Positions 9,386 to 19,213 of a DNA stretch of 64,000 nt are shown piece by piece. Each line of letters starts with the position of its first letter. The first letter of the stretch is position 1. Origin of the DNA: CAZSRX01 sp964609675 [NCBI: uncultured Bacteroidota bacterium] (GTDB lineage: Bacteria; CLD3; SB21); assembly GCA_964609675.1 (NCBI GenBank), contig CAZSRX010000011.1, positions 26,452 to 90,451 of the forward strand. The letters run 5' to 3'. The notes under the pieces were generated by a model. It worked only from the letters and a program-made list of their open reading frames with translations, was not told where the DNA came from and searched no databases. Position numbers and translations under genes: made by a program.

Positions 9386-10387
9386 ATGAGCAACATCATC
9401 ACCATCGACCGCCATATCATTGATATGGAACGCAAGCATCCCGGCGCGACCGGTGAACTCAGCGGATTGCTGACGGACATCGCCCTGGCCGGCAAAATCA
9501 TTTCGCGCGAAGTCAACCGCGCAGGCCTTGAAAACCTCATCGGCGTTACCGGCAAAGAGAACATACACGGCGAAGCCATCAAGAAACTCGATAAATTTTC
9601 ACACGACACGCTTGTCAAGATTATCGCCGGAGGACGGGGGGAGATTTATTTACTCGTCTCCGAGGAAGTCGAGCACCCCATCAGCTTGCGCGGACAATCT
9701 CAGGAGGGAAAATATATTGTCAACTTCGACCCGCTGGACGGTTCCTCCAATATTGACGCCAACGTCAGCGTCGGCACTATCTTTTCCATCCTGCACAAAG
9801 ATTCCGGCACCGGCGACGAAATGCAGGCGTGCATGCAGAAAGGCTCTCTCCAGGTAGCCGCCGGCTACATCATTTACGGGTCCAGTACGATGTTCGTGTA
9901 TACTGTCGGTAACGGCGTACACGGGTTCACGCTCGATTCGAACGTCGGCGAGTTCATCCTCACGCATCCGTATATGAAAATCCCCGACCGCGGAAAAATC
10001 TACAGCGCTAACGAAGGCAATTATCTAAAATGGGACCACGGCGTCCGCCGGTATATCGATTACTTAAAGGAAATCAACAAAGAAGACAGGCGCCCCTACA
10101 CGTCGCGCTATATCGGTTCTTTAGTCGCGGATTTCCACAGAAACTTATTATACGGCGGTATATTCTTATATCCGGGCGATAAAATAAGCCCGTCCGGAAA
10201 ATTACGCCTGCTTTATGAGGCCAATCCCCTCTCCTTCGTCATTGAACAAGCCGGCGGGATGTCCAGCGACGGACACCGGCGAATCCTTGATATTGAGCCA
10301 ACTTCGCCGCACCAACGCACCCCGCTGATTATCGGCAGCCGCTACGACGTGGAGCTTGCCTGCGAATTCATTCAAGGTAAACGCTAA
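9386..10387 (+). CDS. fbp: Fructose-1,6-bisphosphatase, class I
   Basis: A gluconeogenic phosphatase of 333 residues, the usual class I length. Metal and substrate motifs are in place: [28 protein letters not shown] (metal-binding Asp-Pro-Leu-Asp), [12 protein letters not shown], the [25 protein letters not shown] stretch and [19 protein letters not shown]. It lies 46 nt after deoC. Its end overlaps a possible TTG start of the next gene, but the better ATG lies 17 nt beyond its stop. The DeoC product glyceraldehyde 3-phosphate can feed gluconeogenesis through this enzyme. Confidence 0.96.
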   Translation: MSNIITIDRHIIDMERKHPGATGELSGLLTDIALAGKIISREVNRAGLENLIGVTGKENIHGEAIKKLDKFSHDTLVKIIAGGRGEIYLLVSEEVEHPISLRGQSQEGKYIVNFDPLDGSSNIDANVSVGTIFSILHKDSGTGDEMQACMQKGSLQVAAGYIIYGSSTMFVYTVGNGVHGFTLDSNVGEFILTHPYMKIPDRGKIYSANEGNYLKWDHGVRRYIDYLKEINKEDRRPYTSRYIGSLVADFHRNLLYGGIFLYPGDKISPSGKLRLLYEANPLSFVIEQAGGMSSDGHRRILDIEPTSPHQRTPLIIGSRYDVELACEFIQGKR

Positions 10388-10403
10388 ATCCAACGTTATA
10401 CGC

Positions 10404-11351
10404 ATGCAACCATTCAACACATCGTTCACTCTCGAATCCGCTATGGCCGTTCTGGACAAGCCCTACCGCGGAATTCCTTTCGATGCCATTGAATTTCTTT
10501 ACAATCATCCTGCCGACGCGCGGTTGTCAAAGGCCATTCTGTACAATCTGCAATACGCCTATGTGGATGAGGCCCAAATCGATCCGGATTCGGAACTGAT
10601 TCCCCCGACGGCGCTCTGGTACGCGATCGTCGCGGAAAATCATCTTTCGCCGGAACTGATTGATCCCGTCATATTCCTCCTCAGTTCCACCGACGAAGAC
10701 TGGGATTATCTCACGGAACAAACAGCTTATGTATTCTGCTGTCTGGCGGAAAAATATCCGGAACTGGTTATTCCAAAAACTTTATTCATCATTGATAAAT
10801 TAGCCGGCAGAAAAGCTTTTCTGCCCTATTTGTATTTATTCGATGCGCTCTTCTATGCCGACGTCAATCAATACAAAGAGCCGATTCTTAATATTCTTTC
10901 CAAAGCGCCTTTTCCCTACTACGAATCGTTTGCCTTACATGTCGCCTATGTCAAACTTCAGGACGCCGTTCCGATTATTGAACGGCTTCTGCAATACCAT
11001 ACTGAAAAAGAACCCAAAGAAAAAATCACTTATAACGAACTGAAATACGCCCTGGAGATTCTAAAAACAGGCCGGGTTGAGAATCCTGACCTGGAAAAGC
11101 CGTACAACCGCTTTCGGAGCAATTGGAAAGAACACTACCAGAACTTTGTTACGAATTTCATCGAGGCCTATGATAATCCGGAGTCTCTTGATGTTAATTT
11201 GGAAGAGGACTATGATGTTTTTGATGACTTTGATTACGATGAAAAACCCGCAATGCCCGCCCTCAATCTTCATATCGGCCGCAATGCTCCCTGTCCGTGC
11301 GGTTCGGGTCTGAAATATAAAAAATGCTGCGGTAAGGATAAATTCAACTGA
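10404..11351 (+). CDS. DUF1186-like protein with C-terminal SEC-C zinc motif
   Basis: From the ATG at 10404 the protein has about 315 residues. I reject a TTG start at 10356, which would overlap fbp. The body is helical and acidic with HEAT-like repeats of the DUF1186 type (for example [19 protein letters not shown] and repeated hydrophobic helices), then an acidic linker ([15 protein letters not shown]). The last 25 residues are a SEC-C domain, [19 protein letters not shown], a zinc-binding element best known from the SecA tail and from many adaptor proteins. The role is unknown; a chaperone or translation-linked adaptor is possible. Confidence 0.75.
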   Translation: MQPFNTSFTLESAMAVLDKPYRGIPFDAIEFLYNHPADARLSKAILYNLQYAYVDEAQIDPDSELIPPTALWYAIVAENHLSPELIDPVIFLLSSTDEDWDYLTEQTAYVFCCLAEKYPELVIPKTLFIIDKLAGRKAFLPYLYLFDALFYADVNQYKEPILNILSKAPFPYYESFALHVAYVKLQDAVPIIERLLQYHTEKEPKEKITYNELKYALEILKTGRVENPDLEKPYNRFRSNWKEHYQNFVTNFIEAYDNPESLDVNLEEDYDVFDDFDYDEKPAMPALNLHIGRNAPCPCGSGLKYKKCCGKDKFN

Positions 11352-11465
11352 TACCTCTATCCCTTTCCAAGAAATTATTCCTGAGCAATTTCGTTGTATA
11401 TAGATATTTGGTGGCTGTGAGTCATTTTAGCCGCTTGGATTTATATTGCTAAAAAAAGAATTGGT

Positions 11466-13964
11466 ATGATTAAAAATCTTCAGGTGATCGCGTCCCACCC
11501 GCTTAAAGCAAAACCTGCCGGTTCGGATAATACCTTACAAACATTGGAAATTTATGTATCCGGAATCCGGGATGAAACTGAAGCCCTCCGCATTGAACAA
11601 TCTTTGGAACGGATAGCCGGCGTAAATACACCCCGGGTCAGTTTTGCTAATCAGTTGATTACGGCCGTAATTGACAGCCGCGTCCTAACGACCCAACACA
11701 TAGCGGATATTTTGCGCCATCAGGGCATTCAAGTCGCTGTGGAACAGAAATCCTTTCCCATCCGCGGCATGCACTGCGCCTCGTGCGTGCAAACGGCGGA
11801 AAAAGCCATTCGCAAAGTGCCTCAGACGTTGGGCGTCACCGTCAATCTGGCCAATCAATCGGCCCTGATCGCCTATCTGCCCTCACCCCGGACGTTGCCG
11901 ATGCTCGCCGAAGCCGTACGCCAGGCCGGATATCAGCTGATAACCGAAACCACGGATCCGGTTGACTCGCAGGAAAAATATTTTCTGGCGCGGTATCATG
12001 AATTGAAGCGACGGTTCATGATTTCCCTGATCCTTACCTTACCGGTAGGGGCCGCTTCGATGCTGATGATCCACGAGCCATGGATATCGTGGGCGCAAAT
12101 GATACTCACCTTACCGGTACTGGCCTGGTGTGGCCGGGGGTTCTTTGCCGGCGCGTGGATACAGGCGCGGCAATTCCGGTCGAATATGGATACGCTTATT
12201 GCTACAGGCACCGGCGCGGCTTTTCTGTTCAGCGCGGTGGTTCTGCTTTTTCCGCAGGGGTTCCCCGACGGGCATATCTATTTTGAAACCAGCGCGATGA
12301 TTATCACGCTTGTGCTGTTCGGGCGTCTTCTGGAAGAACGCGCCAAACAAAAAACCCGCCGGGCCGTCGCCGCGCTGATGAAACTTCGTCCGCCAAAAGC
12401 GCGCCGCATAACTCCGGATGGCCGGGAGAACGAAGTCCCCGTGCATGAAATCCTTCCCGGCGACCGCATCGCCGTCAAGCCCGGCGAAACCATTCCCGTG
12501 GACGGCATCGTCGAATCCGGCGCCTCCACCGCGGACGAAAGCCTGATAACCGGCGAAAGTATGCCCGTAGAAAAATTTCCTTCGTCCGCCGTCACGGGCG
12601 GCACCATGAATGTCAGCGGTTTTCTTATTGTCCGTACTACCCGTACGGGACAGGATACAACCCTCGCGAAAATTATCGAACTGGTGCAGAACGCGCAGGG
12701 CAGTAAGGCGCCGGTCCAGAAATTGGTCGACCGTATCAGCGCTGTGTTTGTCCCAGCGATTCTAATCCTCTCGATTTTGACTTTTTTAATTTGGTACGTA
12801 CTGCCTGAAAGCCCTTCCTTCCGGGACGCAATGATTTACGCCGTGACGGTACTCATCGTCGCCTGTCCCTGCGCGCTGGGGCTGGCGACACCGGCGGCTA
12901 TCATGGTAGCGGTGGGCAAAGGCGCCGCGCTGGGCTTGCTGATACGAAACGCCGAAAGCCTCGATCATCTGGTTTCGGTCAACACGGTAGTGTTTGATAA
13001 AACCGGTACCGTGACGCTGGGTCGCCCGGAAGTGGTTTCGATGGAATGCATCAACCTGTCGCCGACAGGCTCCCGCGAGACCGTGGAATCGGTATTATGG
13101 AGCATGGAAAAACGCGCCAATCATCCTTTAGCCGACGCCATTACCGCGTATCTCAGGAACCGGCCAGGCCTGAACGATCAGGAAATTTCCGATTTTGAAA
13201 ATCTCCCCGGCGCCGGCGTGAAAGCAATATGGAACAATCAGACGGTACGTATCGGCCATGCGCAGTTTATGATTAACAACGGTATTGAATTGAAGGATAT
13301 ATTCCCTACAGATGCGTCTGAAAATGATGCCCGAGAAACCACGATTTATATGGTTATAGACCGGACACCGGTTTGCCGAATCGTGATGGCCGACCGGATT
13401 TCCGCTTCCGCTATGACTGCCGTAAAATCCCTCAAGAACCAGGGCTATCGTACCTATCTGTTATCCGGCGACCGGGAGCCTGTAACACGGGCTATTGCCG
13501 GGGAACTGGGCATGGATGCTTATTTTGCGGATATCAAACCCGACGGTAAAGCCGCCGTGATTCGTCAATTGCAGGCCGCCGGTTCCAGAGTGGCCATGAT
13601 CGGCGACGGCATCAACGACGCACCGGCGCTTACCGCGGCCGATGCGGGTATTGCGATGGGACACGGCGCTGATGTCGCTATCGAAAGCGCCGATGTCATA
13701 CTCACCGGCCGACATCTGGAGCGCATTGTTACGCTTTTTGAATTGGCAAAAAAAACGCGAGCCACTATCCGGCAGAATCTGTTCTGGGCGTTCATCTATA
13801 ACATTATCGGTGTCCCTCTTGCAGCCGGCGCACTTGTCCCTTTTTTCGGTATCGCCTTAAACCCGATGATCGCCTCCGCCATGATGGCGTTCAGTTCCGT
13901 GTCGGTTGTGATGAATTCGTTAAGACTGAATAAAAAAATCAGGGATAAAGTCTATCACGATTAA
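11466..13964 (+). CDS. copA: Copper-type P1B ATPase
   Basis: A heavy-metal exporting P-type ATPase of 832 residues in the inner membrane. Two HMA-like domains lead it: the first (about 24-92) has no CxxC, the second carries GMHCASC (about residues 101-107). Eight membrane spans are expected; the metal-site motif CPC is in VACPCALGLATPAA. Catalytic motifs are TGES, DKTGT (phosphorylated Asp), HPLADAI (the HP motif) and GDGINDAPAL. CPC together with CASC indicates Cu(I) or Ag(I). The ATG is 114 nt after the SEC-C gene. No copper chaperone or regulator is adjacent. Confidence 0.92.
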   Translation: MIKNLQVIASHPLKAKPAGSDNTLQTLEIYVSGIRDETEALRIEQSLERIAGVNTPRVSFANQLITAVIDSRVLTTQHIADILRHQGIQVAVEQKSFPIRGMHCASCVQTAEKAIRKVPQTLGVTVNLANQSALIAYLPSPRTLPMLAEAVRQAGYQLITETTDPVDSQEKYFLARYHELKRRFMISLILTLPVGAASMLMIHEPWISWAQMILTLPVLAWCGRGFFAGAWIQARQFRSNMDTLIATGTGAAFLFSAVVLLFPQGFPDGHIYFETSAMIITLVLFGRLLEERAKQKTRRAVAALMKLRPPKARRITPDGRENEVPVHEILPGDRIAVKPGETIPVDGIVESGASTADESLITGESMPVEKFPSSAVTGGTMNVSGFLIVRTTRTGQDTTLAKIIELVQNAQGSKAPVQKLVDRISAVFVPAILILSILTFLIWYVLPESPSFRDAMIYAVTVLIVACPCALGLATPAAIMVAVGKGAALGLLIRNAESLDHLVSVNTVVFDKTGTVTLGRPEVVSMECINLSPTGSRETVESVLWSMEKRANHPLADAITAYLRNRPGLNDQEISDFENLPGAGVKAIWNNQTVRIGHAQFMINNGIELKDIFPTDASENDARETTIYMVIDRTPVCRIVMADRISASAMTAVKSLKNQGYRTYLLSGDREPVTRAIAGELGMDAYFADIKPDGKAAVIRQLQAAGSRVAMIGDGINDAPALTAADAGIAMGHGADVAIESADVILTGRHLERIVTLFELAKKTRATIRQNLFWAFIYNIIGVPLAAGALVPFFGIALNPMIASAMMAFSSVSVVMNSLRLNKKIRDKVYHD

Positions 13965-14006
13965 TCGTAGTTTATTATACTTAGTATATATAAATTAAAA
14001 TAATCC

Positions 14007-14034
14007 TTGACAATTACAAAAAATCGTGTATACT
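14007..14034 (+). promoter_or_regulatory. Sigma70-type promoter
   Basis: TTGACA at 14007-14012 and TATACT at 14029-14034 are separated by 16 bp and lie in an AT-rich spacer after copA. Transcription would begin near 14042 and run into the lipoprotein gene at 14104. It is the cleanest promoter match I noticed in the window. Confidence 0.7.
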
Positions 14035-14103
14035 CTCCGCCCATGTAACCCGGGTAAAAGTGTTTTTAGAGTCGAAACCGTAATCAAACAAGGAGAAAAC
14101 GAG

Positions 14104-15443
14104 ATGAAAACTCAAGAAAATCAAGTATTTAGGAATTGGGGGGGGTAATTCTATTACTCAACCTCGTTAGTTTCGTATTTTTGTCTTCATGTGAATCCGA
14201 TAAGTCCTCCAGCGGGCCGGTCGTTCCGGGAACAAATATGACCCGCGAACAAGTCAAAGATTATCTCAACAACCTTGCCAAAGAAGTAGCCGAAAACAGA
14301 ACATTCACGGCAACCGGTCAAGTAAACAAATCCAAGATGAACAAAGCCACATTCATCAATCGTCTTTTGACGGAAGAAAAAGTTGATATGTACGAAGTAA
14401 TGACCGGCGCTCCGAAAACCATCAAAGTGGACGGCAAGGAATGCAAAGTGATTATTGAGGCGGCGAACGAAGACAAGCTGAATTCATTCGCCAAAGGCAG
14501 TTCTGCGACAGAAGTTGAATGCGCTATCGCTGTGGATGATCAGTATTTCTGGGACGGAGTGTCTTCGGAGGTCACTGTACCCGTGCAATTGGTGTACGAT
14601 GAAAATTCAGGTATACCCGTCGAAACACAATATTGGACGTTGCCGTATGCAAGTGATATCAATGATATTGAAGAAGATTTTAACAACGCGATTGCCGCAC
14701 GACTGGCTTCTTTGGAATTTCCGATGTTTATTCTGACTATCGAAAATAACCTTGAAGAATTGGAAATGGAAAAAACGGCTGGGTTGAACAAGCCTACGGC
14801 GGCTGGATATTTGGTTTTAAAAGGAATTCGGCTTAGAACGGAACGGGACGGCTGGTCGCATGAAGAGTTTGAATTGTGGTATGGAGGACCGGTGATACCA
14901 AGCAATACTAAACCGGTTATTTATCAGTGTTGGAAGATGAATGGGGTTACGAGATTAGATGCAAGCGGCACTCAAAGATATTTTTCCGATGTAAACAAAG
15001 CCCACAAATGGTACGCGGATCAGGGTTGGGATGTCAGACTCTTAGCGCTTGGAGATGATAACAAGGCGATGGTGGCATGGGAAGATGATTGGAATGAAGG
15101 CCAGATTGACCGACGCTGTTTGGTCCCGAATTTATCCTATATCAGACCCGGGCAAACCAATGTCCGTCATGTAAGAGCTTCAACGAAAAATTATGATGCT
15201 TGGGATCTATCCACGAATAAGATAGATCCGAATGTTGATCTTGCTACGGAAATTGACGGTGCATGGCTGCCAACCATAGACGAGGACGATTCTTTTAGTC
15301 AATCGGCCGTTTATAAAATTACGAATAATAATGTAAGAGATCGATCTCAAAACGGAACTTATACTTTCCATTCAGCGGATGCTGTTAATGTACCAGGCGG
15401 TTTAGGCGATATATATTATCGATTTGCCTGGTCAGGTAATTAA
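14104..15443 (+). CDS. Lipoprotein of unknown function, frame broken at a G8 tract
   Basis: The natural start is the ATG at 14104, with AAGGAG at 14090-14095. That frame stops after 14 codons at TAA because of an eight-G run at 14138-14145. Nine Gs would join MKTQENQVFRNWGG to VILLLNLVSFVFLSSCESDK, giving a complete lipoprotein signal with lipobox LSSC. As written, translation could start only from a TTG at 14136, which leaves no positive N-region. The remaining 420 residues match no family I recognise; they are acidic, with Trp-rich segments in the C-terminal half (WYADQGWDVRLL, WEDDWNEGQ). The tract is either phase-variable or a sequencing error. A promoter lies upstream and a terminator-like hairpin downstream. 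Confidence 0.7.
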
Positions 15444-15466
15444 TCAATTTGGTATTGGATGTATTA

Positions 15467-15496
15467 AAATCCCCTTCGTTTTTGCGGAGGGGATTT
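15467..15496 (+). terminator. Hairpin after the lipoprotein gene
   Basis: AAATCCCCTTCG (from 15467) pairs with CGGAGGGGATTT (ending 15496) around a short T-rich loop, with one wobble pair. A T-rich stretch follows a few bases later. It would at least partly end transcription from the 14.0 kb promoter before the DUF4249-like genes. Confidence 0.55.
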
Positions 15497-15550
15497 AATA
15501 TTAAATTTTATATTTTTTTTAACAAAGTTTATAATTACATTTGTTCATAT

Positions 15551-16513
15551 ATGAAAGCCATTAAAAAAACATTTTACATATTAATAGTATTTGTTTTGAG
15601 TTGTTCCTGTAAGTCTTGCTTCAAAGAGTATGAAGATGTTGGTTCACTTATTTTTAAGAAATATGATTTTATCGCCGGGGTGATCGCTCCGGATAGTTCC
15701 GCTCAATTTACACGTAACTACGCAACAGAAGTCTTTGTGGGTAGAATGATACCGGCCGATAGAAAAAATATTTATTTTATTAAAGGTATAAGCAACCCTG
15801 TTCTGTACGATCTTCTGCTTGGCACGCGGCAGTGGTATCGGGTGTATTACGATTTCGATTCCACAGCAACGGTATTTATCAAATCGAGTAACGACAGTGT
15901 CCAGTTAACTTATAGTGGTTACGGTATTTACAAAGATATTTATCGATCATTAAAGATTAAAAGCGGAGAAAAATACCAGTTAATTGTCAAAAAAGAAAAT
16001 GGACAGGTATATACATCAGATACAGAAGTGCCTATGGACATTGAGATATTGGAGCCACATAAGGATACTTTAACAATTGTGCCGGATTCTTCTAAAGCGG
16101 CATTTATCGATGTTAAAATATCTCATATTGAAAAACCAGCTTATTACATAGTATATAGAAATTATAGTAATTTTAAACCATATTCTATTTATTATATGAG
16201 GGATGATGATTTAAAACAAGGAATTATTTTTGTTGCTAGTGGCGAAGATACAACACGAATTGCATTTATTGATATTTATATGGAAGTGCGGGGCATGGAT
16301 AAGAATTTTGCAATTTTCAATGATCCAGTCAATAATGCCGGAAGTAATGATTTTTGGCCATATCTGGATTCGCTTGAACGGCTTAATATTCATCAGCGGT
16401 CGAATATTCAGGGAAGCGATGACGTCGTCGGCGTCTTTGGTTCTTACAATGCCGCCGTTAAACAGTTTACGGCCATGGCGCTGTGGGACAGCGTGAGCTA
16501 TAAAAGAAAATAA
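15551..16513 (+). CDS. DUF4249-like lipoprotein 1
   Basis: The start at 15551 (MKAIKKTFYILIVFVLSCSC) gives a lipoprotein signal; the open frame upstream of it runs through the terminator hairpin and is not coding. The protein has about 320 residues and is beta-rich. The GVIAPDSSAQFTRNYATEVFVGRM opening, the middle LKIKSGEKYQLIVKKENGQVYTSDTEVP and a final VVGVFGSYNAA are the layout of DUF4249 lipoproteins of Bacteroidota, which often accompany TonB-dependent receptors; none is adjacent here. It has a clear tandem paralogue starting about 10 nt downstream. The region is AT-rich compared with copA. Confidence 0.7.
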   Translation: MKAIKKTFYILIVFVLSCSCKSCFKEYEDVGSLIFKKYDFIAGVIAPDSSAQFTRNYATEVFVGRMIPADRKNIYFIKGISNPVLYDLLLGTRQWYRVYYDFDSTATVFIKSSNDSVQLTYSGYGIYKDIYRSLKIKSGEKYQLIVKKENGQVYTSDTEVPMDIEILEPHKDTLTIVPDSSKAAFIDVKISHIEKPAYYIVYRNYSNFKPYSIYYMRDDDLKQGIIFVASGEDTTRIAFIDIYMEVRGMDKNFAIFNDPVNNAGSNDFWPYLDSLERLNIHQRSNIQGSDDVVGVFGSYNAAVKQFTAMALWDSVSYKRK

Positions 16514-16522
16514 TATTGGTTT

Positions 16523-17473
16523 ATGATTATGAAAAAGATGTTTATTTTATTCCCACTGATTTTTATTGGTCTTTCATCCTGTTTCCGTGAGTACGAGAAT
16601 TCTAATATCTGGCATGAAAAGGATATCGTTCTGGGTATTCTCGCGCCGGATAGCTCTACGAATTATAACCGTGCTTATAATGTTGAAGTCTATGTCGGCA
16701 GAATGATCCCTGGTTCCGGAAGCACCTATATCGGTATGGAGAGTTTAGATTTATTTTATCTTGTAGTAGAAATAATAAACGAAAATTTCGTTGAATTGCA
16801 ATATGATTCCACGGCTACGGTAATCATTGAATCTGAGGAACAATCGGTAACATTATCTCACACGCATTACGGTATATATGCTGATATCGGACATCGGCTT
16901 AAAATTAAAGCTGGAGGAACATATCATCTGACAGTCGATAAGCAAAACGGAAAAAGATATACCTCTCAGACTCAAGTGCCAAAGCCTTTCCAATTGATCC
17001 TTACCTCCGGGGACACCATTAAAACCACACCGGATTTCCAGGGAAACGCCGAGTATCCTTTGCAAATCGAAATATCGGACACGCCTGCTTATGTTGTTCG
17101 AATAGACAGCTCCAATTTTGGAAAGAGAGAGTTGTATGCATTTTCTGATGAATTGATAGGGTACGTCACTTTTCCATACTCCCATCAACCGGTTACATTA
17201 ACCGTAATGTCGGAAATAAGAATTATCAATCAGCATCTGGGGAATTTTCGTGTTCCATCATATTCTTACTTATCTATGGCAGGGAGCAGACGGTTCAACG
17301 ATTATAGAAATGATTTGAAAGAAAAATCATTAAAAGAACGATCCAATATAGAGGGCGATAATGTCGTTGGCGTATTTGGGGCATACAATGTTATCAGAAA
17401 GCGATATTACGTTTATGAATTACGGAATAAACAGAAACGAAGCGTAAATGAAAATTTAATCATAATTCTATAA
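16523..17473 (+). CDS. DUF4249-like lipoprotein 2
   Basis: A paralogue of the preceding gene: GILAPDSSTNYNRAYNVEVYVGRMIP aligns with the matching stretch of the first copy, as do LKIKAGGTYHLTVDKQNGKRYTSQTQVP and VVGVFGAYN. A lipoprotein signal ends in the lipobox LSSC near residue 20. It could start at the first ATG (16523) or two codons later (MKKMF). The two copies have diverged widely outside these blocks, so the duplication is old. It probably sits on the outer membrane; the ligand is unknown. Confidence 0.7.
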   Translation: MIMKKMFILFPLIFIGLSSCFREYENSNIWHEKDIVLGILAPDSSTNYNRAYNVEVYVGRMIPGSGSTYIGMESLDLFYLVVEIINENFVELQYDSTATVIIESEEQSVTLSHTHYGIYADIGHRLKIKAGGTYHLTVDKQNGKRYTSQTQVPKPFQLILTSGDTIKTTPDFQGNAEYPLQIEISDTPAYVVRIDSSNFGKRELYAFSDELIGYVTFPYSHQPVTLTVMSEIRIINQHLGNFRVPSYSYLSMAGSRRFNDYRNDLKEKSLKERSNIEGDNVVGVFGAYNVIRKRYYVYELRNKQKRSVNENLIIIL

Positions 17474-17491
17474 AACTTTAAGTAAAAAACC

Positions 17492-18046
17492 ATGAAAAGA
17501 TTTATTGTTTCACTTGTATTTTTAAGCGTTGTTTGTTCCAACTTAATTTTTGGTCAACATCGATACCTTAAAATTGAAGACAGTTCGTATTTTGCGCGCG
17601 TTTCACTTTTTACCGGGGTGGCACAGGCTTTTGATAATTCCGCGGATGACAATCTTCAAATCGGTTTCCGTTTTCCGGTATGGCAAAGATTTCATATTGT
17701 TACAAATGCGGGGTTACGACATGTCGAACCATATACCGTAATGGGAAGCATTGGTTTAGAAACTGATATTTACCGATCTGTCAAACAGAGAGCTAAATTT
17801 ATTGTAAATTATTCAAGATATTATCGAGCGGATGAGTATTTGCTTTTTGATTCAAAATACAGCAAAACATCATTTGGCATAGGAGCTGAATCTATGATTT
17901 TCCGGCGATTAGGCATTAATATTGAATATAGGCCAATAGGTTTTTACTTCGGTACACGCAGGGATAATCCAGAGAAAGGGAACCCGTCGTTAACCGGAGC
18001 CGGGGAGTTTCATGTGAATTTATTTGTAGCGCTGTTTAAATTATAA
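17492..18046 (+). CDS. Small outer-membrane beta-barrel protein, unknown
   Basis: A protein of 184 residues with a signal peptide ending near FGQ (residue 22). The remainder alternates hydrophobic and polar residues in about eight beta segments (for example FARVSLFTGVAQAF, LQIGFRFPVW, TNAGLRHVEPY, INIEYRPIGFYFG) and ends VALFKL. This fits an 8-stranded barrel. It follows the DUF4249-like pair by 18 nt and is probably in the same transcript, so it may form an envelope complex with them. Confidence 0.6.
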   Translation: MKRFIVSLVFLSVVCSNLIFGQHRYLKIEDSSYFARVSLFTGVAQAFDNSADDNLQIGFRFPVWQRFHIVTNAGLRHVEPYTVMGSIGLETDIYRSVKQRAKFIVNYSRYYRADEYLLFDSKYSKTSFGIGAESMIFRRLGINIEYRPIGFYFGTRRDNPEKGNPSLTGAGEFHVNLFVALFKL

Positions 18047-18082
18047 AAAAAATCAGGGCGTTGAAATCATCAACGCCCTTGA
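18047..18082. terminator. Bidirectional terminator between convergent genes
   Basis: AGGGCGTTGA (18055-18064) pairs with TCAACGCCCT (18070-18079) around a 5-nt loop. On the minus strand the stem is followed by eight Ts, a strong intrinsic terminator for the FecR-like gene. The same stem can end the plus-strand barrel gene, although its T tract is poorer on that side. Confidence 0.85.
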
Positions 18083-18106
18083 TGAGTAATGCTATTTTCA
18101 AACCAT

Positions 18107-19060
18107 TTACTTCTTGTCGGCTTCCGAGAGCTTGCGTGCGGTTTCCTCGGCTATCTTGGCTTCTTCGAGACGGCCGGTTTCTTTGTACAGCGTGGCCAGC
18201 ATGATGTGCGCCTGGGCCATATCGGGTTTCAGGGCGATCAGGGCAAGAATGGAATTTTCCGCTTGTTTCATCAGCCCGTAATCGCGGTAAAGCGCGGCGG
18301 TCAGTAAGTACCACTGCGGATTGGTGTTATCGCCATTACAGACTTTCAGGATTTCTTTCAGGTCGTCTTCCATGGTGGCGCGGTCGTCCGAATTAATCAG
18401 CGTAAAACCGACCTGCGGACTGATATCGGTACCTTTGGCGTCCTTAACCGTCCACACATAGCGTTCATCGTTCTTCAGTTTGGGAGCGGTTTTCGGGTAC
18501 ACGGCTTCGTTAACGCCGGAAACATTGATTTCATACTTGAAGTCGGAAATTTCGCTCTTAATCTGGATGACATATTCTTTGGTGCTGGTTTTGCGGTGAT
18601 CCATCCACTTGAAAACCGGTTCCGATTCGAGAATTTTCGTCTCGGAAGGATACGTAGCCGTGATCAGACGGTTGGCGTCGCCGGCCCAGGCGCGGGTCGC
18701 TCCGGCCATGGACGTGCCCGAAGTCTCACCCCAGAGCATGCCGGAAAGAGAACTGTACAAACCCGACAGGAACGAATTCTGTTCCTGTTTGGTCTTGACG
18801 ATACTATAGGTCTTGTTATTGCCTACAACAACTTCTTTGCCGGTGTAATACATTATTGTTACACTGCCGTCTTTGCCGGTGACGATTTTATCGCCTTCCA
18901 TCAGTTTGGTCTGCATATTGGCAGTCTTGGCTTTCCCGGATGCATCGGTGATTGTTACTTTTCCTTTAATCGATGAAAAAAAAGCCACATCCTGAGCCAT
19001 GGCCAATTGAGCCATCAGGAATAAACCGGTAAGACTGAGAATCAATCCTTTCATTTTCAT
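18107..19060 (-). CDS. FecR-like secreted protein with C-terminal TPR
   Basis: A protein of 317 residues with a signal peptide (to AMAQ, about residue 22). Next comes a FecR-type beta domain: FFSSIKGKVTITDASGKAK, then LMEGDKIVTGKDGSVTIMYYTGKEVVV. A middle beta region follows, and the last 90 residues are TPR-like helices (WYLLTAALYRDYGLMKQAENSILALIALKPD, then AQAHIMLATLYKETGRLEEAK). AGGAG precedes the ATG by 6 nt. FecR-like proteins of this layout are commonly next to CHASE2-adenylate cyclases, as here (about 150 bp), and may signal envelope state to the cyclase. Confidence 0.8.
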   Translation of the reverse strand: MKMKGLILSLTGLFLMAQLAMAQDVAFFSSIKGKVTITDASGKAKTANMQTKLMEGDKIVTGKDGSVTIMYYTGKEVVVGNNKTYSIVKTKQEQNSFLSGLYSSLSGMLWGETSGTSMAGATRAWAGDANRLITATYPSETKILESEPVFKWMDHRKTSTKEYVIQIKSEISDFKYEINVSGVNEAVYPKTAPKLKNDERYVWTVKDAKGTDISPQVGFTLINSDDRATMEDDLKEILKVCNGDNTNPQWYLLTAALYRDYGLMKQAENSILALIALKPDMAQAHIMLATLYKETGRLEEAKIAEETARKLSEADKK

Positions 19061-19213
19061 AATTATCTCCTGTAAATATTTAATATTAATACAATTAATA
19101 AAATGCCGTGCTGTGTTTCTTTACAACATTTGCTTATGAATATCACCTATTTGCTGAAAGTAAACAGCATAAGGTGTTATATTATAAAAAAAAGCACGCG
19201 CAAAAACAAGTTT

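Noticed and set aside
10356-10403. TTG start of the SEC-C protein
   Set aside because: It lies inside fbp in another frame; the ATG at 10404 suffices.
15449-15550. N-terminal extension of the first DUF4249-like protein
   Set aside because: It passes through the terminator hairpin and would bury the lipoprotein signal.
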